Assembly (NCBI GenBank): GCA_029247685.1
Contig: JAQWKT010000002.1
Location: 1 to 36,713, forward strand
Source of the DNA: Crocinitomicaceae bacterium
GTDB lineage: Bacteria > Bacteroidota > Bacteroidia > Flavobacteriales_D > Crocinitomicaceae
DNA length: 36,713 bases
Direction of reading: 5' to 3'
Part shown: positions 8,335 to 16,086 of the stretch, piece after piece
How positions within the stretch are numbered: position 1 is the first letter of the stretch
How the letters are laid out: each line of letters begins with the position of its first letter
The notes under the pieces: model-generated
Told to the model about the DNA's origin: nothing
Seen by the model: the letters and a program-made list of their open reading frames with translations, nothing else
Database searches by the model: none
Translations under genes and position numbers: made by a program

Positions 8335-10986
8335 TTATTTTATTAACGTTATGTTTCCAGATTTGACTTCCACTGTTCCATTCCAGTATTCAACATTTAC
8401 CATAAATGCATATACACCAGAATTACACGCTTTTCCATTAAATTGTCCATCCCAAACAAAATCTTTTTGAGCAGATTCAAAAACCTTATTTCCCCATCTA
8501 TCATAAATTGTAAAATTAATGGCCTTTATATCGCTACCAACGATTATGGAATAGGTGTTGTTTAAATTATTCCCCAATCCGTTTGGAGAAAATGCAGTTG
8601 GGGTATAAATACCATTAAAACAACCTGGAGCTGGATTTGGATCACAGGGATCAAGAGGGTTACTTCCACCATTTACTTCATCGCCATCACTTATTCCATC
8701 TCCATCCGTGTCTGGATTATTTGGATCTGTTCCCAGGGTTAATTCTTCTGAATCAGACAATCCATCGCCGTCAGCATCTGGAAAAGAAGGAACAAAAAAT
8801 GCGGTAATCGTTTCTGCTGCAGTCAAATCAAAACTATTGGTGTCCTGCTGATCAATTTCTGAAAGAGGTCCTACAGTATATTCCCAATGATCAAAAACGT
8901 ATCCAGAATTTGGTTTTGCAATTATATTTGTGGCAATGCCTCCATAATAATCGGTTGTCCAAGGATAAGAAGGGGGGCAAATAGAATTAACCTTAACTTC
9001 TCCAGAATTTGCAGGGCTCACATCAAATGTAACAGGAAAGGGTCCAAGTAAACTATAACAATTTACCAATCCGGCTTGAAGTGCTGCACAACGGTCATTA
9101 ATAAACTGCCTAACTGTTTGAACATTTGCTTGCCATCCAGCATATGTTCCTCCCCATTTTGCCACCTGATCAGGCATTTCTGGATCAATAACCAAAACCA
9201 TACTATCTAACATAGCAAGCATTGAATCACAGGAGAAATAGGTATTAACAAGATCGACATACCTTGTTATATAATACTGCTCTATTGCAGGGTTTTCATT
9301 TATTAGTTTTTGTATTACAGAAGTATGGCCTTGACCACCTGGGTCTGGAAGATTTTCCACATTGCAAGGATCTGCATTAGCTGATGGATCTGGGATGCCA
9401 GTGAAATTTGTATAATGTCCAAATGATGCGTCCATGTCCCATAAGGTATACCTCCACTTTTTCTTAGTGCCATTGAGATTTGTTCCTCTCCACCAAGCTG
9501 TATTCCAATTTAGCCAATCTTTGTTCACCACATAGGAGTTGAACATAAAATAGTCACACATGGATTTCCAATTAAGAAGGCTATCTACATAATTAAATAA
9601 AACAGGATCTCCCATGTTATTTGAGGCAACATATGCTTTTAAAGCATTCCAATCATTTAAAGCATTTGGACCTCCATATTGTTCCCAAGTAGCTCCCCAT
9701 GTTTTCAGATAGTAAAGATCGTATTTGTCTTGATTATAATAATAATCGGTATAATCATGATTCATGGTTTTTTCTCGAATTTCGTATACTCCCCAATATT
9801 GCCCATTAACATAGACAACACATGATCGAGAAGTCCGCTCGTCTAACTTCATTTTCGCCTTAATTGAAAGGGTATGTATAAATGCATCTCGGATATGGGC
9901 ACCACCATTTTCAAAGGAATAATTATCACTAGCTGCAGCTTTTAATATCAATCGTTGATGTTTTGGTTTTGGAGCATTTGGAAAGATTGGATGATTAACC
10001 CTGCCATTATATCCATATTGGTCACGCATTATAAAATCAAACCCTCGTTGATCATATGCCCAAGAGTCATTTCCATGCTCATTAAAATCACCTTCTCCTT
10101 CATCAATAAAAGAACCATCCTCCTCAAATAATTCAAATCCACCAACTGGAGTAATTTGATTTCCCAAAATAAGTTGCATCACCTCTTGTCCACAAACAGA
10201 AACAACTGGAACGGTATGCGTAACATCTATAAAATAAGAACTTGTTTCTGTAAATGATGGCTCATTTGCTCCAAAAGCGATTGCTCTAATAACTTTAGTC
10301 GAGGTGATGGATATAGGAGTCGTATATAAAGGAGATGCCGCATTGGGTTCAAATCCATTTGTAGTATATCTTATTTGAGCAGAAGGATCCGCACAAGTTA
10401 TTGATAAATTTTGTGCGCCAACATAAAACCCTGGAGCCAAATCAAAAATAGGTTTGGAGGTATAAAAATCTTGCGCACCTGAATTACTTGCACCAGGAGT
10501 GGGACTCGTAAATAATTTAAAGTCTACTGCGCCATCGGTAGAGCGTCCTACAGAATGATCCATTTTCGTTTTATGAACTATTTTGAATGAATCCACCACA
10601 TTTCCTAAGTCATTGGTTAATACAATCCAATCATTTTCGGTTTGAGATAATCCAAAACTTGCATGAATTTCTCCAGCTGGCGTAACTTCATTTCTTTTTG
10701 AAAAATAAACTAAAGAATATCCGTTTGGAGGAACAGAACCGTTTGGAACTTGCCACTTAGTTATATTACTTGACTTGTCTGATAAATACCAATTGGATAT
10801 ATCTATAGAGGTAGCAGAAGAATTATAAATCTCAATCCAATCTTCATAGTTTCCATAGGAATCCGCAATCGTATTTCTGTTAGATGTAGAATATTCGTTG
10901 ATAATTAATTGAGAGAAAACTGTAATTCCTGAAAAAAAGCAGAAAAAAAATAGAATATAGGATAAAATGGATAGTCGAGTTTTCAT
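8335..10986 (-). CDS. Secreted CotH-kinase/lamin-tail multidomain protein with T9SS type B sorting domain
   Basis: Domain order in 883 residues: signal peptide (1-26); lamin-tail domain (27-165, LIINEYSTSN, YEDWIEIYNSS); chitobiase/hexosaminidase C-terminal-like domain (178-252, IRYTTNGFEP); CotH kinase-like domain (about 262-640). The latter has GQYWGVYEIREK (395-406), NKDWLNWNTAWWRG (488-501) and LWDMDASFG (515-523). D490, D517 and D519 are good candidates for the ATP/metal-binding acids. A beta-domain (652-733) and two thrombospondin type 3 calcium motifs (DADGDGLSDSEE, DTDGDGISDGDE; 737-771) follow. The end is a CHU_C domain (795-883, TAFSPNGLGNN, IYDRWGNKVFES). CotH proteins are atypical protein kinases, shown for spore-coat CotH. 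The target here is unknown. It lies 5 nt upstream of its PorP/SprF partner. Confidence 0.87.
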   Translation of the reverse strand: MKTRLSILSYILFFFCFFSGITVFSQLIINEYSTSNRNTIADSYGNYEDWIEIYNSSATSIDISNWYLSDKSSNITKWQVPNGSVPPNGYSLVYFSKRNEVTPAGEIHASFGLSQTENDWIVLTNDLGNVVDSFKIVHKTKMDHSVGRSTDGAVDFKLFTSPTPGASNSGAQDFYTSKPIFDLAPGFYVGAQNLSITCADPSAQIRYTTNGFEPNAASPLYTTPISITSTKVIRAIAFGANEPSFTETSSYFIDVTHTVPVVSVCGQEVMQLILGNQITPVGGFELFEEDGSFIDEGEGDFNEHGNDSWAYDQRGFDFIMRDQYGYNGRVNHPIFPNAPKPKHQRLILKAAASDNYSFENGGAHIRDAFIHTLSIKAKMKLDERTSRSCVVYVNGQYWGVYEIREKTMNHDYTDYYYNQDKYDLYYLKTWGATWEQYGGPNALNDWNALKAYVASNNMGDPVLFNYVDSLLNWKSMCDYFMFNSYVVNKDWLNWNTAWWRGTNLNGTKKKWRYTLWDMDASFGHYTNFTGIPDPSANADPCNVENLPDPGGQGHTSVIQKLINENPAIEQYYITRYVDLVNTYFSCDSMLAMLDSMVLVIDPEMPDQVAKWGGTYAGWQANVQTVRQFINDRCAALQAGLVNCYSLLGPFPVTFDVSPANSGEVKVNSICPPSYPWTTDYYGGIATNIIAKPNSGYVFDHWEYTVGPLSEIDQQDTNSFDLTAAETITAFFVPSFPDADGDGLSDSEELTLGTDPNNPDTDGDGISDGDEVNGGSNPLDPCDPNPAPGCFNGIYTPTAFSPNGLGNNLNNTYSIIVGSDIKAINFTIYDRWGNKVFESAQKDFVWDGQFNGKACNSGVYAFMVNVEYWNGTVEVKSGNITLIK

Positions 10987-11173
10987 TGCTTGGCTTGGAG
11001 TATAAATATAGTATTAATTGTTTAGTCTTAATTTTATAAACGAAAAAGTAAGTAAATAGTTCTTAATTATAAATTTCGACTTATTTACTTCAAACAAAAG
11101 ACGATAGTTAAAGGAAAAAGGTTGGTTTTTTTTCATTCTTTGAATTCTTATACAAGCTATATGTCATAATTTT

Positions 11174-11181
11174 TATCTTTG
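11174..11181 (+). promoter_or_regulatory. -7 promoter element TATCTTTG
   Basis: A perfect TAnnTTTG element lies 24 nt before the ATG at 11205. No well-spaced TTG was found upstream. The rest of the 218-nt gap between the divergent genes (10987-11204) shows nothing recognisable. Confidence 0.5.
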
Positions 11182-11204
11182 TGTAAACTAAATTTTAAAT
11201 TAAT

Positions 11205-11603
11205 ATGAAATTAAAAAGCATCTTATTTATTCCAGTAGTACTTATTTTATGTTTTTCGTCATGCTCTAAAGTCGAAGGCGAAGGCGGTGCTGCTAAAATC
11301 AAGGGAAAAATAACCATCCACAATTATAATAGCGCAGGCACTTTAATTTCTACTTATCCAGCGGCAGATGAAGATGTTTATATTATTTATGGGAATGAAA
11401 ACTCCTTTTATGACAACGATGTTAAAACTAGTTATGATGGAAGTTTTGAATTTAGATATTTACAAAAAGGAAACTATCAAGTTTTTGTCTACGAAGAATG
11501 CCAGAATTGTGCGAGTGGAGATACCGTAGTAATGAATACTATCAATATTTCCGGAAAAAATGAAGTGGTAGATTTAGGGGAGATAATCGTTAGAAAGTAT
11601 TAA
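11205..11603 (+). CDS. Small lipoprotein of unknown function
   Basis: A 132-residue protein with a lipoprotein signal: MKLKSILFIPVVLILCFSSC, lipid-accepting Cys at residue 20. The mature part looks like a single beta-sandwich of carboxypeptidase-regulatory type (AAKIKGKITIHN, TSYDGSFEFRYLQKGNYQVFVYE). It contains a CQNC pair near residue 98, which could bind metal or form a disulphide. The next gene, a DUF2490 protein, begins inside its stop codon (TAATG), so the two are translationally coupled and probably act together at the outer membrane. The family was not recognised beyond the fold. Confidence 0.75.
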   Translation: MKLKSILFIPVVLILCFSSCSKVEGEGGAAKIKGKITIHNYNSAGTLISTYPAADEDVYIIYGNENSFYDNDVKTSYDGSFEFRYLQKGNYQVFVYEECQNCASGDTVVMNTINISGKNEVVDLGEIIVRKY

Positions 11604-12295
11604 TGAAATCTTTTCTTTTTTGTGTTTTTTGTGCTTGCTTGATGAACCAAATGGTTTATTCGCAAAATGCTGGACAAATATGGCTTGAAACTGGCCTTCA
11701 AACAAAATTAAACAAAAGCTTTAGTGTAAAGGCTGAACTTAATAATCGATTTGGAAGCAATGGGCTCGCAACGTCTTTTACACAACTTACCGCAAAGTAC
11801 AAAGTCATTTCTTGGTTAAGCGCATCTATTGATTACCGATTAATCTCCAAAAAAGAGCAAAATGGAAATTACCTTTTATCCAATAGAATTAATTCCAACC
11901 TCAGCTTTTCGTACAAGCAGGATCGTTTTTCTGCAGGCTTAAGAATCCGATATCAAAGGGCTTTTAACCGATTAAACGCTTCTTCTTATGAGCCAGATTT
12001 TGATAATGCATTTCGATTTAAACCCAAATTAAAATACGATATTGAAAATTCTATTTTCACTCCTAATTTAGCGGTGGAATTTTATTATAATCCAGATAAT
12101 GGACAATTTGGAAAACAATTTAATAAAATAAGAACAAACATTGGCGTTGATCTAGAACTTGATGGACCTCATTCCGTTGGCTTAAGTATTTTGTATGACA
12201 AAAAAATCAATCTTCCCGATCCAACAAATTACTTGATTTTTAAAATTGCTTATTCCTATAAATTAGTTTTAGAAAAAAAATCGAATCGGAGGTAA
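11603..12295 (+). CDS. DUF2490 outer-membrane beta-barrel protein
   Basis: The 230-residue protein has a signal peptide (1-20, MVYSQ) and the DUF2490 pattern: GQIWLETGLQTKLNKSFSVK at the start of the mature part, then repeated amphipathic strands (FTQLTAKYKVISWLSASIDY, RFSAGLRIRYQRAF, HSVGLSILYDKKIN) and an aromatic C-terminal region. Such proteins are predicted outer-membrane barrels with no known substrate. The start codon overlaps the stop of the upstream lipoprotein. Its stop abuts, without a gap, the stop of the converging minus-strand gene. Confidence 0.8.
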   Translation: MKSFLFCVFCACLMNQMVYSQNAGQIWLETGLQTKLNKSFSVKAELNNRFGSNGLATSFTQLTAKYKVISWLSASIDYRLISKKEQNGNYLLSNRINSNLSFSYKQDRFSAGLRIRYQRAFNRLNASSYEPDFDNAFRFKPKLKYDIENSIFTPNLAVEFYYNPDNGQFGKQFNKIRTNIGVDLELDGPHSVGLSILYDKKINLPDPTNYLIFKIAYSYKLVLEKKSNRR

Positions 12296-12670
12296 TCATT
12301 TTTTTTGAATCAAAAAAAGGATTATTGACTGACTTACAATCTGAATTAAAAAAAGAAACAAGAGGTGAAGCACCATATTCCTAGTGTTTTCTAAGCCATA
12401 AATCAGGTATAAAAAAACAGATAGCATATATAAGAACTGTATCGTGGTGGATATGATAAATTTAACCACAAACTCTTTTTTTCTATGACCTATTTCTTTC
12501 CATAAAATAGAGGTGCCGATAATGGCAAAGCCAATACATGAAAGCACAACAAAAAAGTGTTTTTTGTTATCAAGAGATAAAAAATCAAATTGGAGGGTCA
12601 AAAAAGAAAAAAAAAGCAAGCCAATAATAGTTATTATTTGAGCTCCTAAAAACTTTAACTTAATGCTCAT
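12296..12670 (-). CDS. Small four-helix membrane protein, probably AtpI-like
   Basis: The 124-residue protein is almost entirely hydrophobic with four predicted membrane helices (about 7-28, 37-57, 67-90 and 97-120). A basic loop, KEIGHRKKEFVVK, separates the second and third. It follows the AtpZ-like gene with an ATGA overlap. In Bacteroidota a protein of this size and topology commonly lies between atpZ and atpB at the head of the F0 genes. The AtpI-like call rests on this context and topology, not on a clear motif. Here atpB does not follow; the next gene is convergent. Confidence 0.55.
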   Translation of the reverse strand: MSIKLKFLGAQIITIIGLLFFSFLTLQFDFLSLDNKKHFFVVLSCIGFAIIGTSILWKEIGHRKKEFVVKFIISTTIQFLYMLSVFLYLIYGLENTRNMVLHLLFLFLIQIVSQSIILFLIQKK

Positions 12671-12879
12671 TTATTCATTTTCATTGCTTCTCTAATAACA
12701 AGCACCAAAGAAGTTATTACCCCAAAAAGAGAAAGGCCAACAGTCCACCATGGAGTTTCCATCTTTTGTTTTTCATCTAAGTATGTGCCAAGCCATGAAA
12801 AAAATGCGATTGTAGCTCCCATTTGTATACCAATAGAAGAAAATTTGATGAACTTATTTAAGGTGTTTTTTTTAGACAT
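12667..12879 (-). CDS. atpZ: AtpZ/AtpI-family F0 accessory protein
   Basis: The 70-residue protein has the AtpZ pattern. A polar N-terminus is followed by FIKFSSIGIQMGATIAFFSW (helix 1). GTYLDEKQKMETPWWTVGLSLFG then leads into helix 2, with the short connecting D-E-K loop typical of the family. Members assist F1F0-ATP synthase assembly or magnesium supply and usually sit at the start of the atp operon. Here the gene starts within the stop codon of a 3-hydroxyanthranilate dioxygenase gene (TAATG) and overlaps the next small membrane gene by 4 nt, so it seems cut off from the rest of the atp genes. Confidence 0.75.
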   Translation of the reverse strand: MSKKNTLNKFIKFSSIGIQMGATIAFFSWLGTYLDEKQKMETPWWTVGLSLFGVITSLVLVIREAMKMNK

Positions 12880-13403
12880 TAAACAAATCTTTTGTCCACC
12901 TGCATCACTTCACCACATTTATCACAAGTTCGCATTTCGCTTGATTTATAAAACTCCTTAAATCGAGGAATAAAATCTTTCTCTATATTCTCAAGAGAAA
13001 ATTCATAGGATTTCAAAGAATGATTACAGGAATCACAAAACCACATTAAACCATCTTGCAAATCTCTTCCTTTTCTAACTAACTCTATTACTAAACCAAC
13101 TGTATTTGCTCCTCTCATGGGTGAATGAGGAATATTGGCAGGCAATAAAAACATTTCACCTTCTTTTATCTGAATATCTTTTGGCTTTCCGTCAAGTTGA
13201 ATCCGAACCGTTATGTCTCCCTCAATCTGGTAAAAAAGCTCTTCGCTTTCATTATAATGATAGTCTTTTCGAGCATTTGGTCCACCAACAATCATGACTA
13301 TAAAATCCCCGGCTTTAACGTATAAGTTTTTATTTCCAACTGGAGGTTTCAATAAATCTCTATTATCATCAATCCATTTCTGGAGGTTAAAAGGCATTAA
13401 CAT
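12879..13403 (-). CDS. nbaC: 3-hydroxyanthranilate 3,4-dioxygenase
   Basis: The enzyme opens the ring of 3-hydroxyanthranilate in tryptophan breakdown via kynurenine, on the way to quinolinate and NAD. The 174-residue cupin shows LKPPVGNKNLY (18-28) and the iron ligands H49, E55 and H93 (KDYHYNESEELFYQ, PANIPHSPMRGANT). R45 is in the place of the substrate-carboxylate arginine. A C-terminal rubredoxin-like metal site (C123/C126, C160/C163) is present, as in bacterial dimeric forms. ATG 13403 is used; the ATG at 13397 is an alternative. No other kynurenine-pathway gene is visible. It leads a coupled trio with two ATP-synthase-accessory-like genes. Confidence 0.93.
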   Translation of the reverse strand: MLMPFNLQKWIDDNRDLLKPPVGNKNLYVKAGDFIVMIVGGPNARKDYHYNESEELFYQIEGDITVRIQLDGKPKDIQIKEGEMFLLPANIPHSPMRGANTVGLVIELVRKGRDLQDGLMWFCDSCNHSLKSYEFSLENIEKDFIPRFKEFYKSSEMRTCDKCGEVMQVDKRFV

Positions 13404-13429
13404 ATTCTTCTATTTATCTATTATTCAAT

Positions 13430-13437
13430 CAAAGATA
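13430..13437 (-). promoter_or_regulatory. -7 element TATCTTTG for the dioxygenase operon
   Basis: A perfect TAnnTTTG on the minus strand lies 26 nt before the start at 13403. No clear -33 TTG is seen. It is arranged divergently to the dusB promoter. Confidence 0.5.
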
Positions 13438-13465
13438 GGAAAAAGACGTGTTTTAGTTTATTTTA

Positions 13466-13492
13466 TTGTAAATATAGATTGTCGTATCTTTG
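13466..13492 (+). promoter_or_regulatory. dusB promoter abutting the start codon
   Basis: TTG (13466-13468), a 16-nt spacer and TATCTTTG (13485-13492) end only 6 nt before the ATG at 13499. A transcript starting about 7 nt after the element would begin at or beside the start codon. Confidence 0.6.
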
Positions 13493-13498
13493 CATTTC

Positions 13499-14488
13499 AT
13501 GGTGAAGATTAGAAACATAGAGCTCGGAGATTTTCCAATTTTGCTAGCCCCTATGGAAGATGTTAGTGATCCTCCATTTAGAGCCCTGTGTAAAAAACAT
13601 GGAGCCGATCTAATGTATACCGAATTCATCTCCTCAGAGGGATTAATTAGAGATGCCGCTAAAAGTGTTCAAAAACTTGACATCTATGAATACGAAAGAC
13701 CTGTTGGTATTCAAGTGTTTGGCTCACAGATTGACAGCATGATTGAAGCAACAAAAGTCATTGAAAAAACAAATCCAGACATCATTGACATCAACTATGG
13801 GTGTCCGGTTAAAAAAGTAGCTTGCAAAGGAGCGGGGGCAGGAATTTTACAGGATATACCTAAAATGGTGAAAATGACAGCAGAAATTGTAAAAACTACC
13901 AAGCTTCCAGTAACGGTTAAAACTAGACTTGGCTGGGATGACAAAAGCAAATTTATTGTCGAGGTTGCTGAAAGACTTCAAGATGTTGGCATAGAGGCAA
14001 TTTCCATTCATGGAAGAACCCGTAAACAAATGTACAAAGGAGAAGCGGACTGGAGCCTTATACGCGACGTTAAAAACAACCCACGAATGCACATCCCTGT
14101 CTTTGGAAATGGCGATGTAGATAGCCCCGAAAAAGCACTTTTTTGCAAAAATGAATATGGCGTAGATGGCGTGATGATTGGAAGAGCAAGCATTGGGTAC
14201 CCATGGATTTTTAATGAAATAAAGCACTTTTTAAATACGAATCGCCATCTGGAGGGACCTACATTGAAAGAAAGGGTTGCTGTATGTCGAGAGCATTTAG
14301 AGATGAGCGTTAAATGGAAAGGGGAATCTCTTGGAATTGTAGAGATGCGAAGACATTATGGAAACTATTTTAGAGGAATATCGCATTTTAAACCATACCG
14401 AATGAAGTTAGTTACCTCGATGGATTTAAATGAAATCAAGGAAACACTTTATGAAATTGAGGAGAATAAATCTCTTTTTCTTATATAA
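13499..14488 (+). CDS. dusB: tRNA-dihydrouridine synthase (DusB type)
   Basis: Dus enzymes reduce uridine to dihydrouridine in tRNA using FMN and NADPH. The 329-residue protein begins MVKIRNIELGDFPILLAPME, the common DusB start. It has DVSDPPFRALCKKHGADLMYTE with the FMN-binding region, the catalytic-site block DINYGCPVKKVACKGAGAGI (C102), VTVKTRLGWDD, ISIHGRTRKQMYKGEADW and DGVMIGRASIGYPWIF. A possible in-frame TTG at 13490 lies inside the promoter and is unlikely. The mRNA may be leaderless. Confidence 0.95.
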   Translation: MVKIRNIELGDFPILLAPMEDVSDPPFRALCKKHGADLMYTEFISSEGLIRDAAKSVQKLDIYEYERPVGIQVFGSQIDSMIEATKVIEKTNPDIIDINYGCPVKKVACKGAGAGILQDIPKMVKMTAEIVKTTKLPVTVKTRLGWDDKSKFIVEVAERLQDVGIEAISIHGRTRKQMYKGEADWSLIRDVKNNPRMHIPVFGNGDVDSPEKALFCKNEYGVDGVMIGRASIGYPWIFNEIKHFLNTNRHLEGPTLKERVAVCREHLEMSVKWKGESLGIVEMRRHYGNYFRGISHFKPYRMKLVTSMDLNEIKETLYEIEENKSLFLI

Positions 14489-14514
14489 AAAAAGCCGCAA
14501 AATATTACGGCTTT
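14487..14514 (-). terminator. Rho-independent terminator of the lipoprotein operon
   Basis: AAAGCCG (14491-14497) pairs with CGGCTTT (14508-14514) around a 10-nt loop. Read on the minus strand, the stem is followed by a run of seven U, 27 nt after the stop at 14541. On the plus strand the U tract is weak, but it may also end dusB transcripts. Confidence 0.75.
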
Positions 14515-14540
14515 AAAATGATTTCCTTTGGAGTATCTAT

Positions 14541-15272
14541 TTAGTATGCCCCTGAATCTCTAGACTTAGACTCTGCTGGTGCTGCTTCTGCTGTGGCATC
14601 TCTTCCTCCATAATACCCATAATCTTTTTTGATTGAGCTTGGTGCTTTAGCAAAAGGGTTTTTATGAGAGAGGTCGGGATCACCATATTTAGACTCATCA
14701 CAATCTTTTTTACAAAACTCTGTGTCGTGCCATTTTTCGTATTTTTCATGGTATTCTCCTTCGATAAAACTGATTTTGTCTTTGGCTATTTTCAACTCAT
14801 CTTTGAGTCGTTTCTTCTCCTCCTTAAAGTCTTTCTTTTGATCGCCATTATGGATTAAGCCTAATAATCTAACCGAAGTGTTTTTGGCCCATTTTATCTG
14901 TGCGAACTCCTCTTGAAAAGATTTTGCGCTCATAGACAGATCAATCATATCCCACTCATGGTTTTTTTCTACTGTTTTGTATGCGATCCATGTATCAATC
15001 GCATCCGCATCATTGGCTCTAACTCTTGTTATCAAATTTTCCATTTTCCCTCCATATGGAAAAAGGATTTCTTTTTTAGTTTCTATAAGCTCTTTATTCA
15101 ATTGTAAAAACTCTTTTATTAATTCAAATTTAAGTTCAAGTTTTTCTTCTTCAGCTTCTATTAAATCGTCTTGAATTTTCAAGGTTCCTTCCAAATCTTT
15201 AGCAGGAGAAGAGTCTCCACAAGAGACTAATCCTAATCCAGCAATAAACAAAGCTATTATATGTTTTTTCAT
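14541..15272 (-). CDS. Tandem lipoprotein paralogue 1 (unknown family)
   Basis: A 243-residue lipoprotein, taking ATG 15272 so that the lipobox LVSC puts the lipidated Cys at residue 18. The frame is open further upstream to 15347, but that would overlap the neighbour and bury the signal. The mature part is highly charged and helical, with conserved blocks shared by the next two genes: DLEGTLKIQDDL, YGG, AIDTWIAYKT, LLGLIHNGDQKKDFKE and KLKDELKIAKDK-like coils. HDTEFCKKDC carries a Cys pair near 195. The tail is low-complexity with NPFAKAP and Gly/Tyr/Ala. It is 16 nt downstream of paralogue 2, so cotranscribed. Function not recognised; Gly after the lipid Cys and no acidic run suggest a periplasm-facing lipoprotein (inference). 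Confidence 0.75.
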   Translation of the reverse strand: MKKHIIALFIAGLGLVSCGDSSPAKDLEGTLKIQDDLIEAEEEKLELKFELIKEFLQLNKELIETKKEILFPYGGKMENLITRVRANDADAIDTWIAYKTVEKNHEWDMIDLSMSAKSFQEEFAQIKWAKNTSVRLLGLIHNGDQKKDFKEEKKRLKDELKIAKDKISFIEGEYHEKYEKWHDTEFCKKDCDESKYGDPDLSHKNPFAKAPSSIKKDYGYYGGRDATAEAAPAESKSRDSGAY

Positions 15273-15288
15273 GTTCTCTTTTTTTAAT

Positions 15289-16005
15289 TTATTTCTTTGA
15301 CTTTTCGTTTTCTGCCTTTTTAGGCTTTTGGGTAAAAGGGTTATCATGAAACTCTTCTATTTGTCGACTTTCCGGAGATTTCTCATAATTGTCCATTTCA
15401 TGCTTCCACGTTTTTTTGCAATCTTTTTTACAAAACTCGGTGTCATGCCATTTTTTAAACTCATTATAATATTCATCTTCAAGCTCTACAAGCTTATCTT
15501 TAGCAATTTTTAATTCGCCTTTTAATTTTTTCTTATCTTCTTTAAAATCTTTCTTTTTATCTCCATTATGGATTAAATCAAGAAGTTCTATCGATGATTT
15601 TTTAGCCCATTTCAACTCTTCTATTTTTTTCCAATCTGAAATGCGATATTCATATTTTAGATGTTCTCTTTCTTTCTTATATTCATTATAAGCTGTTTCG
15701 TAAGCAATCCAATCTTCAATTGCTTTCTCGTCATTTGCTTTTACCTTTTTTTCTAAATTTTTGTACCCCTTCTTAGTGCCGCCATATTCCTTAAGATGCG
15801 ATTCTTTTGTCGTTTCTTCCCATTCTTTTGCGAGTTCTAATGATTCCTTTTTCCACTCTAATCTATCTTTAAATTCTTCTTCTTTAGCGGAATGTAAATC
15901 CTCCATTATTTTAACGGTTCCCTCTATATCTTTTGCTGGGTATGGACCTCCACAGGAGCTTAAAAGAAGTGCTCCTAGAAAAAATGCTATCGATACTTTT
16001 TTCAT
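15289..16005 (-). CDS. Tandem lipoprotein paralogue 2 (unknown family)
   Basis: A 238-residue lipoprotein (MKKVSIAFFLGALLLSSCGG, Cys 18). It aligns over its length with paralogue 1: PAKDIEGTVKIMEDLHSA, EYGGTKKGYKNLEKKVKAND, AIEDWIAYETA, KWAKKSSIELLDLIHNGDKK, then KKLKGELKIAKDK and WHDTEFCKKDCKKTW. It ends in NPFTQKPKK and a Lys/Glu tail. Lys plus Glu exceed a third of the mature chain, with heptad-like spacing that suggests long helices or a coiled coil. A strong terminator lies just upstream, so it needs its own start of transcription or readthrough from paralogue 3; no clear promoter element was found. Confidence 0.78.
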   Translation of the reverse strand: MKKVSIAFFLGALLLSSCGGPYPAKDIEGTVKIMEDLHSAKEEEFKDRLEWKKESLELAKEWEETTKESHLKEYGGTKKGYKNLEKKVKANDEKAIEDWIAYETAYNEYKKEREHLKYEYRISDWKKIEELKWAKKSSIELLDLIHNGDKKKDFKEDKKKLKGELKIAKDKLVELEDEYYNEFKKWHDTEFCKKDCKKTWKHEMDNYEKSPESRQIEEFHDNPFTQKPKKAENEKSKK

Positions 16006-16028
16006 TTTAAAAAATTTTTTTTAAATAT

Positions 16029-16066
16029 AAAAAAAAAAGCCACAATTTCTTGTGGCTTTTTTTTTT
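16029..16066 (-). terminator. Bidirectional terminator between lipoprotein paralogues 3 and 2
   Basis: A 7-bp GC-containing stem, GCCACAA (16039-16045) with TTGTGGC (16050-16056) and loop TTTC, is flanked by ten A before and ten T after it, so it can terminate on both strands. It lies 21 nt after the stop of paralogue 3 (16087). Confidence 0.85.
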
Positions 16067-16086
16067 ATAGTTAAAAACTATAGTTA

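Noticed and set aside
10987..11204. Search for a tRNA or small RNA in the 218-nt divergent gap
   Set aside because: No cloverleaf, hairpin-terminator or repeat could be made out, only one promoter element.
13847..14227. A 126-codon minus-strand ORF inside dusB
   Set aside because: It is antisense to conserved DusB motifs; length is explained by codon bias of the sense strand.
14664..15513. Several plus-strand ORFs of 60-65 codons across the lipoprotein genes, some hydrophobic
   Set aside because: They are antisense to Lys/Glu-rich coding DNA, which reads as Phe/Leu/Ser-rich pseudo-membrane segments on the other strand.
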